Shown here in pieces: positions 1 through 21,900 of a DNA stretch of 64,000 nucleotides. The notes beneath the pieces were generated by a model that had not been told where the DNA came from, did no database searches, and worked only from the letters and a program-made list of their open reading frames with translations. Location of the stretch: the NCBI RefSeq assembly GCF_963675165.1, contig NC_087383.1, positions 1,390,479-1,454,478 on the forward strand, read 5' to 3'. The first letter of the stretch is position 1, and every line of letters begins with the position of its first letter. The DNA comes from Halichondria panicea. Lineage: Eukaryota; Porifera; Demospongiae; Suberitida; Halichondriidae. A program made the translations under genes and the position numbers.

Positions 1-909
1 TGGTATACTGATCCCGTTGGTACGAGGGTAAGTGTGGTTCATCCTGGGGGAGAGATTTCCTCCGTTAGTCAAGGCTGCAACGTGGGGAGTGATGTCAGCT
101 GAGGTGAGGGACCCACTAGTAGCTGAAGAGGAAGACAAGTACACACGATAAATTGTTGCGTTCATGATGTAGAAGTTTAATTGAGCTTCTGTCAACATGT
201 ACACTAAGTTTGCTAAACACTTAAACTTGCAAGACACAGTGTACCTACATGTACATGATTATATGTAGGGGCCTGGTGAGCTTGTAAGTTACCTTACAAG
301 CTCATATACATGTACACTGACTAAGCGGCGTAGGAAGCAATTTCTCAATGGGAGGGCTCTAGTTTTTAAAAAGTACGGCTATCTATTGATATAAAGTCAT
401 CTCTATAACCTAGAAATATGGGGGGAGCCCCCCCTTCCTACGCCACTGAGTATATTAACCAACTGACCGTATAATCAGGTTAATAAGCGCACTTGCATGG
501 TTAATAAGCGCACATCAACTAATAGGCGCATACTGGTTAGCAGACCAAGAGCCTTGATAGAAGGCACATGGTTCTCTGCCCGACAACTGGTCTCCACACT
601 TATTTATACGTATATACAAACCACTACTGCATCGAACTAATAAATACAGTACTTGCCTGCAAGATAGCGGCTGCCATACTCACCCCTGATGGAGGAAATG
701 GCGTCCTGAGGTGAGATAGTTCCACTGCGTCTCCTCTCTCTCTCATGGAGGATCTCCTCGTAGTTCTTGTTCAGGTACTCGAGGACTGTGTGGGCGTTAG
801 TGTAGAGGTCTAAGGTCATTAGGAACGTATTGAGGAAGTCCAGACCGTAGTAGTTGACCTTGACGAGACGCTCCAGCAGACTCTCAACACTGCCACAGTT
901 TACCTGTTT

Positions 910-955
<46 letters not shown>

Positions 956-3900
956 TGTGTGTGGGTGTGTGTGTGTGTGTAGCTATATAGTGTGTACGTG
1001 AACAGTGTACAATCATGAGTGTACACAGCTAATCCAGACTTGCATGTTTTAGAAGCAAATTTTATTGTAAGTTCAATAACAATCATTATGATGCTCACCA
1101 GTTGCTCTTTCCCTGTTTTGAAGGTGCTGTATCGTATGAACGGAGAGTCCAGCTCCACTGGCACTCCAGCACTCTGACTCTGTATGATCTTGTTCTGCTT
1201 CTCATTCTCAATGCACTGCAACAATAGTAAAGCTACCTCAAGTCAATGCACAACACTCACACACGACACCTTGTTAGCCCGTAGATACCATGACTACAAT
1301 ACAACAAATGTATTTTATTAACGGGATACTAAGAAAGTTGTAGGTATAGTAGGGATACTAGAATACAATGGCTCCACGGAGGCACTTTTCTCATGTAGAT
1401 CTCTCTCACCATCACACATACAAAGCACACACCCACACACTCCACACACACCCCCTCACCTGAGAGTAGTCGGTCATCCACTGAGCCTTCTCGTTGATGG
1501 TGCTGGCTATTAGCGTGAGTGACTCCGCCTCCACCTCCCCCGGGCACTCGATCCTCATGCCTCGGTAGTGGACCTCTACCACCTCAGAGGATGTGCACTC
1601 GGACACCTTACACTGCCTCAGGGGGAACACCTGTAGTCCAATTACATGTATAATAATAAGAGTTACGTATTCAATATTTACAACCACTGATTGCTTTCAG
1701 TTTTAGTCGGAAGTCCTCCACACATTAATTTTATTGAATTAAGAAAACAGAGGCTATATAGAGTTGATACTGTAACACCTTTCAGTCGAAATTCCTCTAT
1801 TTTATTGAAGCTAAACACAGAGGCTATATACATGTACATTTAGTATAGATTTGATACCACCTTCTAACTTACTCAAGCTATTATTATGGACATGGCTTAA
1901 TTAAGCACCTTGATGATTCTGTAGCAGTCTTGTGGTTTCTTGGTAACCCTCATGGTAACCAGCAGGTGTTTAGAGAAGAGGAAGCAATGTCGTGGCTGTG
2001 TCCGTAGTCTGCCCCGGGTGAGAGCGGTGAGGGAGGTGATGGAATTAGTGGGTTTGTCATCAGCTCGTAGGGCTTGGAGGAGTCCTGCATGAGGTACATA
2101 GTTCAATGTGCATGTCAAGCTATATTTGTCAACTTTTGCGCTCCCAATTCTTTCTCTTGACTACAGCTATATATATCCATATAAACTATGCTATCTGGAT
2201 GATATAGGGCTATATATAGATACATACAGCACATGCATCATATTGTGCAGCATAAGTACTTGTAGAGGCCTCTAGAATTATGCAGGTTACCCTCCATGAT
2301 GATGAAAGTGATACGCAGGATTCTTTCCTAGAGGCTTAAGTTATAAAAAGTTCTATATTTACGAGGCTAACCTTGTCTGATGAGTATCTGCTCCTTATCC
2401 AGCAGCTGCACACAGCCTCCCTCAATCATGTTCTCAATCTTGAGTACCTGACGAATATTCTCACTCTGTGTCACCTCATCCGTCACCGTCTATTGGGGGG
2501 GGGGGGGGAACGTTACTCTATTATTATTTACCGTAATGCTAGAAATTTAGTGTGTGATACAGACTAGTGCTATTTATGTGAGCGCCTATCATAATTATAT
2601 GACATCATTATTATTATATACATTTGTATCATGTACACAATTACTTTATTTGAGACCGGCACAATCGCCATTGAAATCGCGGCATTTAATCTAGCAAATT
2701 AATTAATCGCATAATAAAAATCGCATTATGTTTTTACATAGCCTCAAAATTGCCCAAAGCGCAATCTCATATATAACTAGCACTATGGAGATATCCTTAG
2801 ACTCCTTTCGCATTTGAGATTTATCAAACAATCATAGCTATACATGTGCAAGTAGATACAGGATGTACTTCTAGTGGTACCAGGTGTACTCCTGGTGGTG
2901 CTTATAACTGAGAGTACGCGTTTCCATAGTAATTAAAGTACACGAACCACTCACCTTTTGTATAAACTCCAGCTCTGTGATTGTCTCAGTGATAGTAACG
3001 TAGTCAACGTGCTCTGTGGGTGTGTGTGCTTTCAACTCTTGCAGGTCTTGTATGTAGGAGGAGATTCTTTTGAGGGGAGTTACAAGTAGGGAGTCCAGTG
3101 ACACGCCTGCTGGACCCGGCCGCCCCTGGATTGTTTCCAGGAAGGACTTGAATGCAGGCTTGGTCGTGAGGGCTAGGAGCACCTATGTGAATACGGGATT
3201 AATTAGCCTACTAGCAGACCACATAAAGGTTTTATATATATGGAGCATGATATTTCCAGTACATAAATGTACAGCTGATATGGAAATCATATCAGATGTG
3301 GAAGAAATATAACCCAAGGAGGCAATGTTCATAGAACACCAACCACCATATGTATACTAGGCCTGGTAATATTAATTGTGTATAATTATACATGTACAGC
3401 ATAGAACCATAATTATAATTATGATTCTATGATGAGAAGAATCAAATATATGAAAGTGTTATATTCCTTACATCCAAGGCATGACTGTGGTTCCCTATGA
3501 ACTGGTGGTAGATATCCATCATGGGCACAAACAACTTGAGAACATCCCCTACGTATGATGAAAGAAACCATAATTACCATAATTAACAGTAAACAACTAA
3601 TTTGATGAAGTACGATAGCTATGCTACTAGTTCATATATGAACAAATTAAATCAACTATGGCAGTTCGAACAGCAACTGTTGTGCAATAACAGCATATGG
3701 GAATGTTTATGTTGTCTCAAGCATCGGAACTTCATAAACATCTGCTCAGCTGCACTGTATCTTAATGTGATGCGTTAACAACATTATTTTTATGTTTATA
3801 TTATAACAGTTATTATAATTATACAAGATATGATTTGTTGATAATTAAGTTAATACCGTATAGTGAGTATATTTCGAGGGTATAAATGTTCGTGGTTTTC

Positions 3901-6900
3901 GTGGATTAGGCATGTAACGCGAACATTTATACCCACAAATTTATTATCACATGCATTGCATGCTGCAGAAAGGCATGCTATTTCGCGAAAATTAAATCCG
4001 CGAAAACCTTTCCAAAGTGCATTTCCGCGAAAGTTTATACCCTCGAAATATATACCCGCTATACAGTAGTCATTACTCACCAAGGACCACCACTGGCCAC
4101 TTCTCAATCTTCGAGTGTAAACCACGAAGATACAGCTGATGGAACAGGAGCAGCTCCTCACTATGGTGATTGATTTAACATAAACATGACTACAAGATAA
4201 CAAGCAAAAACAAGTTTGGGTAATAAATGAAAGTGAAAGCTTACAGGAGGAATTTGTGGTACTCTTACCAATTTCTAAAGATGTCTGTGACCTGTTCCTT
4301 AGAGAGTGGTGGTTTCCTAGAGCCTGAGGCAATGTCACACTGAGGTAGGTACTCTTCAGCCAGCAGCTGCAGCTGACTCACGTAATCCTCCTCTGAGGCC
4401 ACAAACTTCCATATCAACTGCATGGAGTGGATCAAGGGAGCAGTCACTTCATACACTTAATTGCTATAATATTATAAACTGAGATTGGTAGCACTTTACT
4501 GCTGTACAATGCACAGGTCAGCTATATAATTATGGCAGATACATGTAATAATTACAGCACTGTACAATCACTTCTTTTTCAATGCTCTCGTATAGTTAGC
4601 CAGAGCACAACTAAAGACATCCTACTAAAAGTAGCTAGTCAGACAGAGACAAGTTAGCTGTTGTGTGTACCTGGTTCCTCTTCTTGAGCACTGCAGACTG
4701 GGGTGAGTCAAGGTAGTCCCTCACCACACGCTTCCAACGTCGTCTGATGAGCCACCCACGAATGTAGCTTTGAAGCTGTGTGTAGTGTGTGGAGTGTGTG
4801 AAGTGTGTGTATATAGTGTGTGAAGTGTGTGGAGTGTGTGGAGTGTGTGAAGTGTGTGGAGTGTGTGAAGTGTGTGGAGTGTGTGTATATAGTGTGTGCA
4901 GTGTGTGAAGTGTGTGGAGTGTGTGAAGTGTGTGGAGTGTGTGAAGTGTGGAGGAGTTACTTATTAGTATGATCGACACTGTGCTGAGTCTGCATTGTTA
5001 TGACTGACAGCTAGCTATAGCTGATATTGTTAGGTAGTGTGAATAACACACACGTATGTGGATGACTAGACTAAAGTTAGAGAAACGCTTTGAATGAGTC
5101 TGAGCCATTAGTCAAGTTTCATTACAGAAGCCACTGTTTCAAAACTATCAGCTTTTTTTTCAGAATAACTAGATCAAAGCTCACAAACTGCCAGTCAAAA
5201 TAGACAAACTTGTTTATGTATCAAGTATGTTTTAAGGACTAACAAAGTTCATCAAAACTGTCAAATATCAAGCCAGTCAATACACGTGCATACTTGCTTG
5301 TCAGTACATAATTCAGTCCACAGAATGCAACACTATATATGTGGTACCAGAATTCTTTAAATTTCCTTCCGTATTTCTCAGAAATTCAGGAAGCTTTTCC
5401 CTTATCTACCATTGTGATAATCTGATGCACTCACCACTCTAGCTTGTTCGTCTCTATTGGAGCTCGTCTTCTCAGGGGAGGCACTGACCACACCCAACGA
5501 TGGTCTCTTTCGAGTGTGAGCAGGAGATGCACTTTGAAGCTGTGAGGATGTGTGGGTGATGGAGTACCAAGTAGGTATTCACTGTCATAATTTATATGAA
5601 AACAAATAAATGGAGAAACCCCTAGTCGTGTGTGGAGAAAGAGTTACGCCTAGATATTGCCATGCTACCTGACAAATCTTTTGAGTGTGAGCAGGAAATG
5701 TACTTTGAAGCTGTGAGGATGTGTGGGTGATGGAGTACCAAGTAGGTATTCACTGTCATAATTTATATGAAAACAAATAAATGGAGAAACCCCTAGTCAT
5801 GTGTGGAGAAAGAGTTACGCCTAGATATTGCCATGCTACCTGACAAATCTTCCGAAACCTCAATCAATAGAAGCCAGGCTAAGCTTTGTGTTTAGGAAGC
5901 TAACTAAGAAACTTAAGACTACCTCACACCCGATGTTTCAATTCAGCAGTAAATGTAATGTATCACAACAATCATAATATACACCGTCAGCTAGAGCACA
6001 CAAGCATTAATGCTGCTTTATACATCAAGGCTTTCTCCGTGGTGTGGGAAAATCTACAAATTGTCTGACGAGTATGGTCAGCAAACAAGGAGAGAGTGTG
6101 GCCTCTGTCTGTACACACAACTAAAATGAGCCAATTTACCACAGAGAAACAGTGCCCTTTGAGGGGAGGGGGCTTAAGCTTGTCAAACTATAGCCATACA
6201 TAAACTCCACTACTGTATTATAGCCAAAGGTACAGGACTCTGGCAATTACATGTGTTTCGCCAGCTAATATGTAAGTAAATGCATGTAATTAAACCGTAT
6301 AACACTCACAGAAACGCTCTATAATTATAATTATAAAGCATGCAGCAGGTACATGTGTCACAGACCTCAGACCTAGAGAGAGCTTTTAGACTAGCTGATA
6401 CAAATGAAACACTTCTCTTATCATCTATGATCAATTCCCATTGATCATTTGCTTTTGGTATCAAATAATGGATACAGTGTTTACTTACAGCTCCTCTGAG
6501 GTGTTGAATGTCTTCCTGTGCCTGGAGGTTGGCTTTGGTGAGGTGGTCCACCTCTGACTTGTTAATGGATAGTGTGCCCCTCAGCTCTACACACAGGTCT
6601 CTCTGTTCCTCTAGGTCTCGCAACAGCTTGCTCATACTGTGTGCATGAGTGAGGAAACAGTGGGTCACTACTGCATGGTGAACCTGGATTGCTTCAGCCT
6701 TGGAAGCATTAGTCACAAGTGCATGAAACTCAGTGTATGTCTGTGGAGATATAGTAATCTCTACGTGTTTATTACATCTGTGTCACAGTCACAAGTGCAT
6801 GAGACTCAGTGTATGTCTGTGGGGATATAGTAATCTCGACGTGTTTATTACATCTGTGTCAACACACTGGAGTTTTTTAAGCTGTCGCAACTGACAATAA

Positions 6901-8221
6901 CATCTGCTCTCAGAGCATATTATTTTGTGTACATATGTTAGCGTCACAATATAGGTCATGTGGTACATTAACACACGTGTATATAATTATTGACAAGTCC
7001 TTTAATTCCCAAACTTACGTATATAAATATAATTATGACTAAAAGATGACCTATCTCGGAAATTGTGACCACAGTTTACTCAGTAGGGTCTCATAGATAG
7101 TAACATTTCAACCAATAAGTCTGTCAACTAAAGGAAACCAGTAGACAGCACTGCATGTGAGTCAGCTAAACAGGCTCACCATGCAGTGTGTGTGTGTGTG
7201 AATGTGTGGGTGCTATCCCAGAATCGTGGGGGAAGACAACGTTAGACTAGAAGTACTTCACACAGGAAATCATTAAGATACCACATGCAGGTGCCCTGGC
7301 TAACAAGTAGACTTAATAACCAACACCGAATTTTGATTGACTTTCAGTAAAGCTTTCCCTCCCTCCCACGATCGAGACACAATTATTATTATTATTATAA
7401 ATAAACTGTAAGTCAGTAGGTGTATTTTAGGTTGCAAACAGGATATGAGCTACGTGGGTCTAATATAAGAGTCGATAAGGTCATTTAAGTATCGATACTA
7501 TGAAAAGTCCATGACTTCGTATATAGTCATGACTTTTTGAGGAGAGACTTGAACTCACTTTGAATTGTTAAGAGCCTCGATCCAGCCGTCTCTTTCCTTG
7601 TCGTCACGAGCAACAAAGAAGTGTATCCTGTTGCTCGACCATTCACTGCTCACGCAAAACCCACCCTGGAGGAAAAATGATATCATTTTAAGTTTGTGCA
7701 ATGGTGCGTGTAGTATCAATTGCCTTTTAATTACGTACTTCAATACTTCAATAAACTGGAAAAAAACAACGCCAATGAGTATTAGGCTGGCTGACATGAT
7801 TTGCTGACTGTACTTTATAGCAGTATGCAGTGCTAATCACTGTTTCTGCGACCTTGTCAACTATCACCCTGCATGTCTCTCTCGTATTAAAGCTCCAGCA
7901 TACATCATTCATCAAGATAATAATATAGATGGAGCTGTAGCAAGCTCAGTACTTCACCTCCAAGTTAGCCACTGGCAGGCCAAGTTGCTCCACAGGTCTG
8001 CAGTTAGTGCCCTCCAGAAACACCACTCCCAGAGGTTTGGGGGAGCTCTCACCCTCAAAGTAAAACAGAAAGTTTCTGTACAAGCAGCACCATCTCTGAG
8101 ACAGCTTCTTGAGTTTCTGGTCACATTTCTGCAGATAAGCTTTCTTGCAGCCATGGGCCCGTGCCTTGGCGGCTAGCTCCAGCAGTTGCAACTCTTCAAA
8201 GCGTATAGTGTTTGTAGGCAT
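1..8221 (-). CDS. RASGRF: RasGRF-type guanine nucleotide exchange factor, 5' part (3' end off window)
   Basis: Calcium/calmodulin-linked exchange factor for Ras and Rac-type GTPases at the membrane. Fifteen exons, read on the minus strand from ATG at 8221: 7958-8221, 7559-7665, 6489-6636, 5435-5539, 4671-4775, 4269-4417, 4081-4160, 3472-3548, 2955-3182, 2372-2489, 1909-2084, 1460-1630, 1099-1215, 657-903, 1-122; phases agree throughout (738 codons to the edge). Domain order matches vertebrate RasGRF1/2: N-terminal PH (residues about 25-123, with LFYFEGESSPKP), coiled coil (6489-6636), IQ motif (QSYIRGWLIRRRWKR, exon 4671-4775), DH domain (exons 4417 to 2372, with RISSYIQDLQELKAHTP), second PH (2084-1099, with HCFLFSKHLLV), and the REM/RasGEF N-terminal motif (VESLLERLVKVNYYGLDFLN, exon 657-903). 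The CDC25 catalytic domain is not in the window. The exon at 657 ends in a GC donor (gcaagt). The donor at 1908 (gtgctt) is weak. Confidence 0.93.
908..980. repeat. (GT)n microsatellite
   Basis: Near-perfect GT dinucleotide run with a few GGGT interruptions, directly upstream (in gene sense) of the acceptor of the RasGRF REM exon. In minus-strand sense it is an AC-rich tract reaching the polypyrimidine position. An apparent poly-HT peptide here is an artefact of the repeat. Confidence 0.95.
3400..3431. repeat. 32-bp near-perfect AT-rich palindrome
   Basis: The two halves read as reverse complements with one mismatch (catagaaccataattat / ataattatgattctatg). It lies in a RasGRF intron. It could be a small cruciform or a relic of a mobile-element end; no function can be assigned. 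Confidence 0.8.
3856..4066. mobile_element. MITE family A, copy 1
   Basis: 211-bp inverted-repeat element flanked by TA on both sides. It starts CCGTATAGTG and ends CGCTATACAG. Inside are repeated CGCGAAAA / TTTCG..GG words facing each other, so most of it can fold. No coding capacity. It lies in a RasGRF intron and stops 14 bp from the donor of exon 4081-4160. TA target duplication and terminal repeats fit a Tc1/mariner-type non-autonomous element. Confidence 0.85.
4777..4955. repeat. Variable tandem repeat of GTGTGAA/GTGTGGA units
   Basis: About 180 bp of gtgtgtgaagtgtgtggagt-type units with two short tata interruptions, in the RasGRF intron just upstream (gene sense) of the IQ exon acceptor. 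Confidence 0.9.
5507..5850. repeat. 171-bp tandem duplication spanning a splice acceptor
   Basis: Two nearly identical 171-bp copies in direct tandem; for example actttgaagctgtgagg occurs at 5531 and again at 5702. The duplicated unit carries the 3' splice site and first bases of RasGRF exon 5435-5539 plus intron sequence, so a second, decoy acceptor sits about 171 bp upstream in gene sense. Confidence 0.9.
6714..6861. repeat. 76-bp tandem duplication
   Basis: Two copies starting cacaagtgcatga at 6714 and 6790 with few differences, in the RasGRF intron between the PH and coiled-coil exons. Non-coding. Confidence 0.9.
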
Positions 8222-8451
8222 ACTTCTGTTATTGACTCACTCAAGCAAAGCTAATTACAAGCTTTTTACAAGCTTATTTACATCTATGTGGTTTTATGAA
8301 GGTCAATCAGGAAGTTATTCTCACTACAGTGATGACGATTCATGACGCAATCAATAAACAAACATACGTTGCTATAGTGATAAAATTATTGTGTGAAGTT
8401 GCTGATTGACAAAACCCAACATAAAAATTACATGGCAACCTTGCATACAAA

Positions 8452-18689
<10,238 letters not shown>

Positions 18690-18975
18690 ATTAAGAACAA
18701 CTGGTACGGTAGGTCGTCGAACCTGTAAGCATTCACAGTTGGCAGTCAATCCACTGCAAACACAGATATCCACAACTCACCAAGAAGCGATTTTTCCTTG
18801 CTGTTCTTCTAATTATACGAAATCCCATCTCCACTGAGTAGCCTAATATTGTAAAATTAAATGTCCACATGGCTGCAGGTGATTGTGCAATCTACTCGAA
18901 TCTATTAGCCTACTAGCTCTCCACAAGCCGGCCAGGCCATCTTGCTATAATATAAAATTTATCACTGGGACAGGC
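18690..18975. promoter_or_regulatory. Divergent promoter region between PTPN9 and EFL1
   Basis: 286 bp separate the two start codons, which point away from each other, so both promoters and 5' UTRs must lie here or overlap the first exons. No clear TATA box is visible. Confidence 0.6.
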
Positions 18976-21900
18976 ATGATCTCTACTGCTACTCTAACAG
19001 AAAAGGTCCAACGGCTGCAGAAGTCTCCATCCAACATCAGGAACATCTGCATTCTGGCCCATGTGGACCATGGTATAACCTATAACATGCACACTGGCTA
19101 GCTAGCTGCTATCAATATCTCAGAGAGTATGAGTGCTGTGTGTGTATCTACTTACCTCTTTGACTTTTGTCATACAAGCAGGCCATCGTGACCCGTCTAG
19201 TCTGTAGCTTGTTGCAAGACTTGCCTTGTAAAGACTGTCTAAGCTAGCTGCAATAATAATTCTATTAGCCTTGAGTTCAATCACAACTAGCTCTGTTTCC
19301 CTATCAAATATTGATGCTATACTGGCTATCTGACTGTATGCTAATAGTTAATTGTATGTCACACTACTGTATTGTCTCTCCACATATGGTTATAGTGGCA
19401 TGTGCAAATTGCAGTATTTGCTATCAACTTCCTAATAAGCCATGGTCTTGTGTGCCCACAGCAGCTCTGCTCTGTATAATTGGACTTGTGATGTGTCTAG
19501 CAGATATATAGAGTGGAGTGCATTTCCTGTTTTCCCCAACCCTAAACTTTCTGATCTCTCGTTATCTTTCGCTCTTACTTGATTAGCGAGTCAACAAAAC
19601 CCATATCAATATAACTAATTGGTGCTTTTTAGTGGGAACCCGTTTTCTTCTGGTGTTGTTTAAACTTTATAGTCATGCTTTTGTCCTTTAAGTATTGTTT
19701 ACATTGTGCATGCACTACTTAACATGTTCTGTAACTTCCCTCAGGGAAGACTACACTAGCTGACTCACTGGTGGCTAGCAACGGGATAATATCTCAGAGA
19801 CAAGCTGGAAAGGTGTGCATTTCGTCGCTAGACTTGTTTAATTGCTTTGTTCTCCTGTAGCTGCGTTACCTTGACGATCGTGAGGATGAACAGCTGAGGG
19901 GAATCACGATGAAATCGAGTGCAATAGCTCTACAATATATAACAAGTGAGCTTACACGTACCTATACACATGTCCTACACACACGTACCTGTACACATGT
20001 CCTACACACACGTACCTGTACACATGTCCTACACACACGTACCTGTACACATGTCCTACACACACGTACCTATACACATGTCCTACACACACGTACCTGT
20101 ACACATGTCCTACACACACGTACCTGTACACATGTCCTACACACACGTACCTATACACATGTCCTACACACACGTACCTATACACATGTTCTACACACAC
20201 GTACCTGTACACATGTCCTACACACACGTACCTACCTGTACACATGTCCTACACACACGTACCTACCAATATATCTCCCAGACACTGCCTCTTTTGATCT
20301 CAAACTTTGAGTGTTTATAACTTGAGTTAGGATTGTGCATTTTCACAATTACTAGTCTCTATACACATGCAATGTTAATTATATCCTAAACTCTATCTGT
20401 TTTGATATAATTATAGCTAACTTCATAATGGGTTAGGATTGTGCATTTTCACAATTAAAAAAAATACCTTCTATAGCCCTTTGAAATACCTAGTCTGCTC
20501 TGAGTATTGATACATGTACTTCTCTCTTCACAGGTCACAATGAGTATTTGATTAACCTGATAGACTCTCCCGGTCATGTGGATTTCTCGGGTGAGGTATC
20601 TACTGGCCTCCGACTCTGTGACGGTGCTCTGGTTGTCGTGGACGCCTTGGAAGGGGTGTGTCCTCAGACGCAGGCCGTGTTGCAGCAGGCGTGGGTGGAG
20701 GGGATCAAACCGTGTCTGGTCATCAATAAAGTGGACAGGCTTATATTGGAGCTGAATTACTCGCCGACAGAGGCCTACTACCATCTGCAGCAGATCCTGG
20801 AACAGGTGAGACCAGCCATGCCCTGAGGCTATAGTGCGTAGTGTATGTTAGGGGGTGGGGCTTCCTTTCTTTTGGGATGATTGCTACTTATAATATTATA
20901 GTTCCTTCAATTGCATTTGCACTGTGAAAAATTACTAGGATTAGCCGGGGAAGGCACCAAAAAATATTGAAACAAGGGAGAGATTGGAGTATATAGTAGA
21001 CATGTAGGAGATGAAAGGGCGTCTAATTTACGGATTAATGTGGCGAGCCCAATAGTGAGGGAGGCATTGTCTAGCACCGTGTTTGATGGTGTGTGCAGGT
21101 AAATGCTGTGACTGGGTCACTGTTCACCACTGAGGTCATGGAGGCAGCTGCCACTGGAAACAAGGTACGGCATATACATGTACGTAACACTGGAACTAAC
21201 CGTCCAGTAACAATATCTCTTCGTTTAGGATCATTCCACTGACAAGGACGCTTCTACACAAGAGGGGGGAGAGGTAAGATTATAATGTTATCCATTTGTT
21301 AATTGCATCTCACTAGTCATGTGATTCCACTAAGGAGGAGGTGGTGTACGACTGGAGCGCTGGTCTGGAAGATACTGATGACTCGGCAATTTACTTTTCC
21401 CCTGAGTTAGGCAACGTGGTGTTTGCATCCGCTCTGGATGGGTGGGGCTTCAGGTATAGTCACATTAAACACAATATACCTCTAAAAGATTTTAAATGTG
21501 TTTTCTCTTGTTCAGTGTCAGCCATTTTGCCGAGCTATACTCCAAGAAACTTGGTATCCGTGCCGACGTGCTCAACAAGACCTTGTGGGGCGACTATTTC
21601 CTCAACACCAAGAGCAAGCGAATATTCAAAGGAGCTCAGGTAAGAGAGATCGAGTTGTTCGAAAGAGATTTCGTCTGTTACTGTAATTTTCATTTCTGAC
21701 ACTGCAGGCCAAGGGCAAGAAACCTCTGTTTGTACAGTTTGTACTGGATAATATATGGGCAGTGTACGATGCAGTGGTTGTGAGCAAGTGAGTGTGCCTG
21801 TGTTGTCAAAGTATTTTTAGCGGCCGAAATTGAGTCAGAAATTGTATCCCATACTATTGTGTAGTTTTGTGTGCCAAGAAATTTATTACTGTTTATTTGT

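Noticed and set aside
637-1224. Continuous open frame joining two RasGRF exons through a poly-HT stretch
   Set aside because: The middle is a GT microsatellite inside an intron. The flanking parts are separate exons with clear splice sites.
3850-4338. 162-codon open frame (-)
   Set aside because: Runs through a MITE and out-of-frame parts of two RasGRF exons.
19955-20265. CRISPR-like array
   Set aside because: Direct tandem repeats without unique spacers in a eukaryotic intron; a minisatellite.
19909-20320. Long open frames on both strands (poly HTRT / VGHVYRY)
   Set aside because: Produced by the 27-bp minisatellite, whose length is a multiple of three. No domain, and it overlaps an EFL1 intron.
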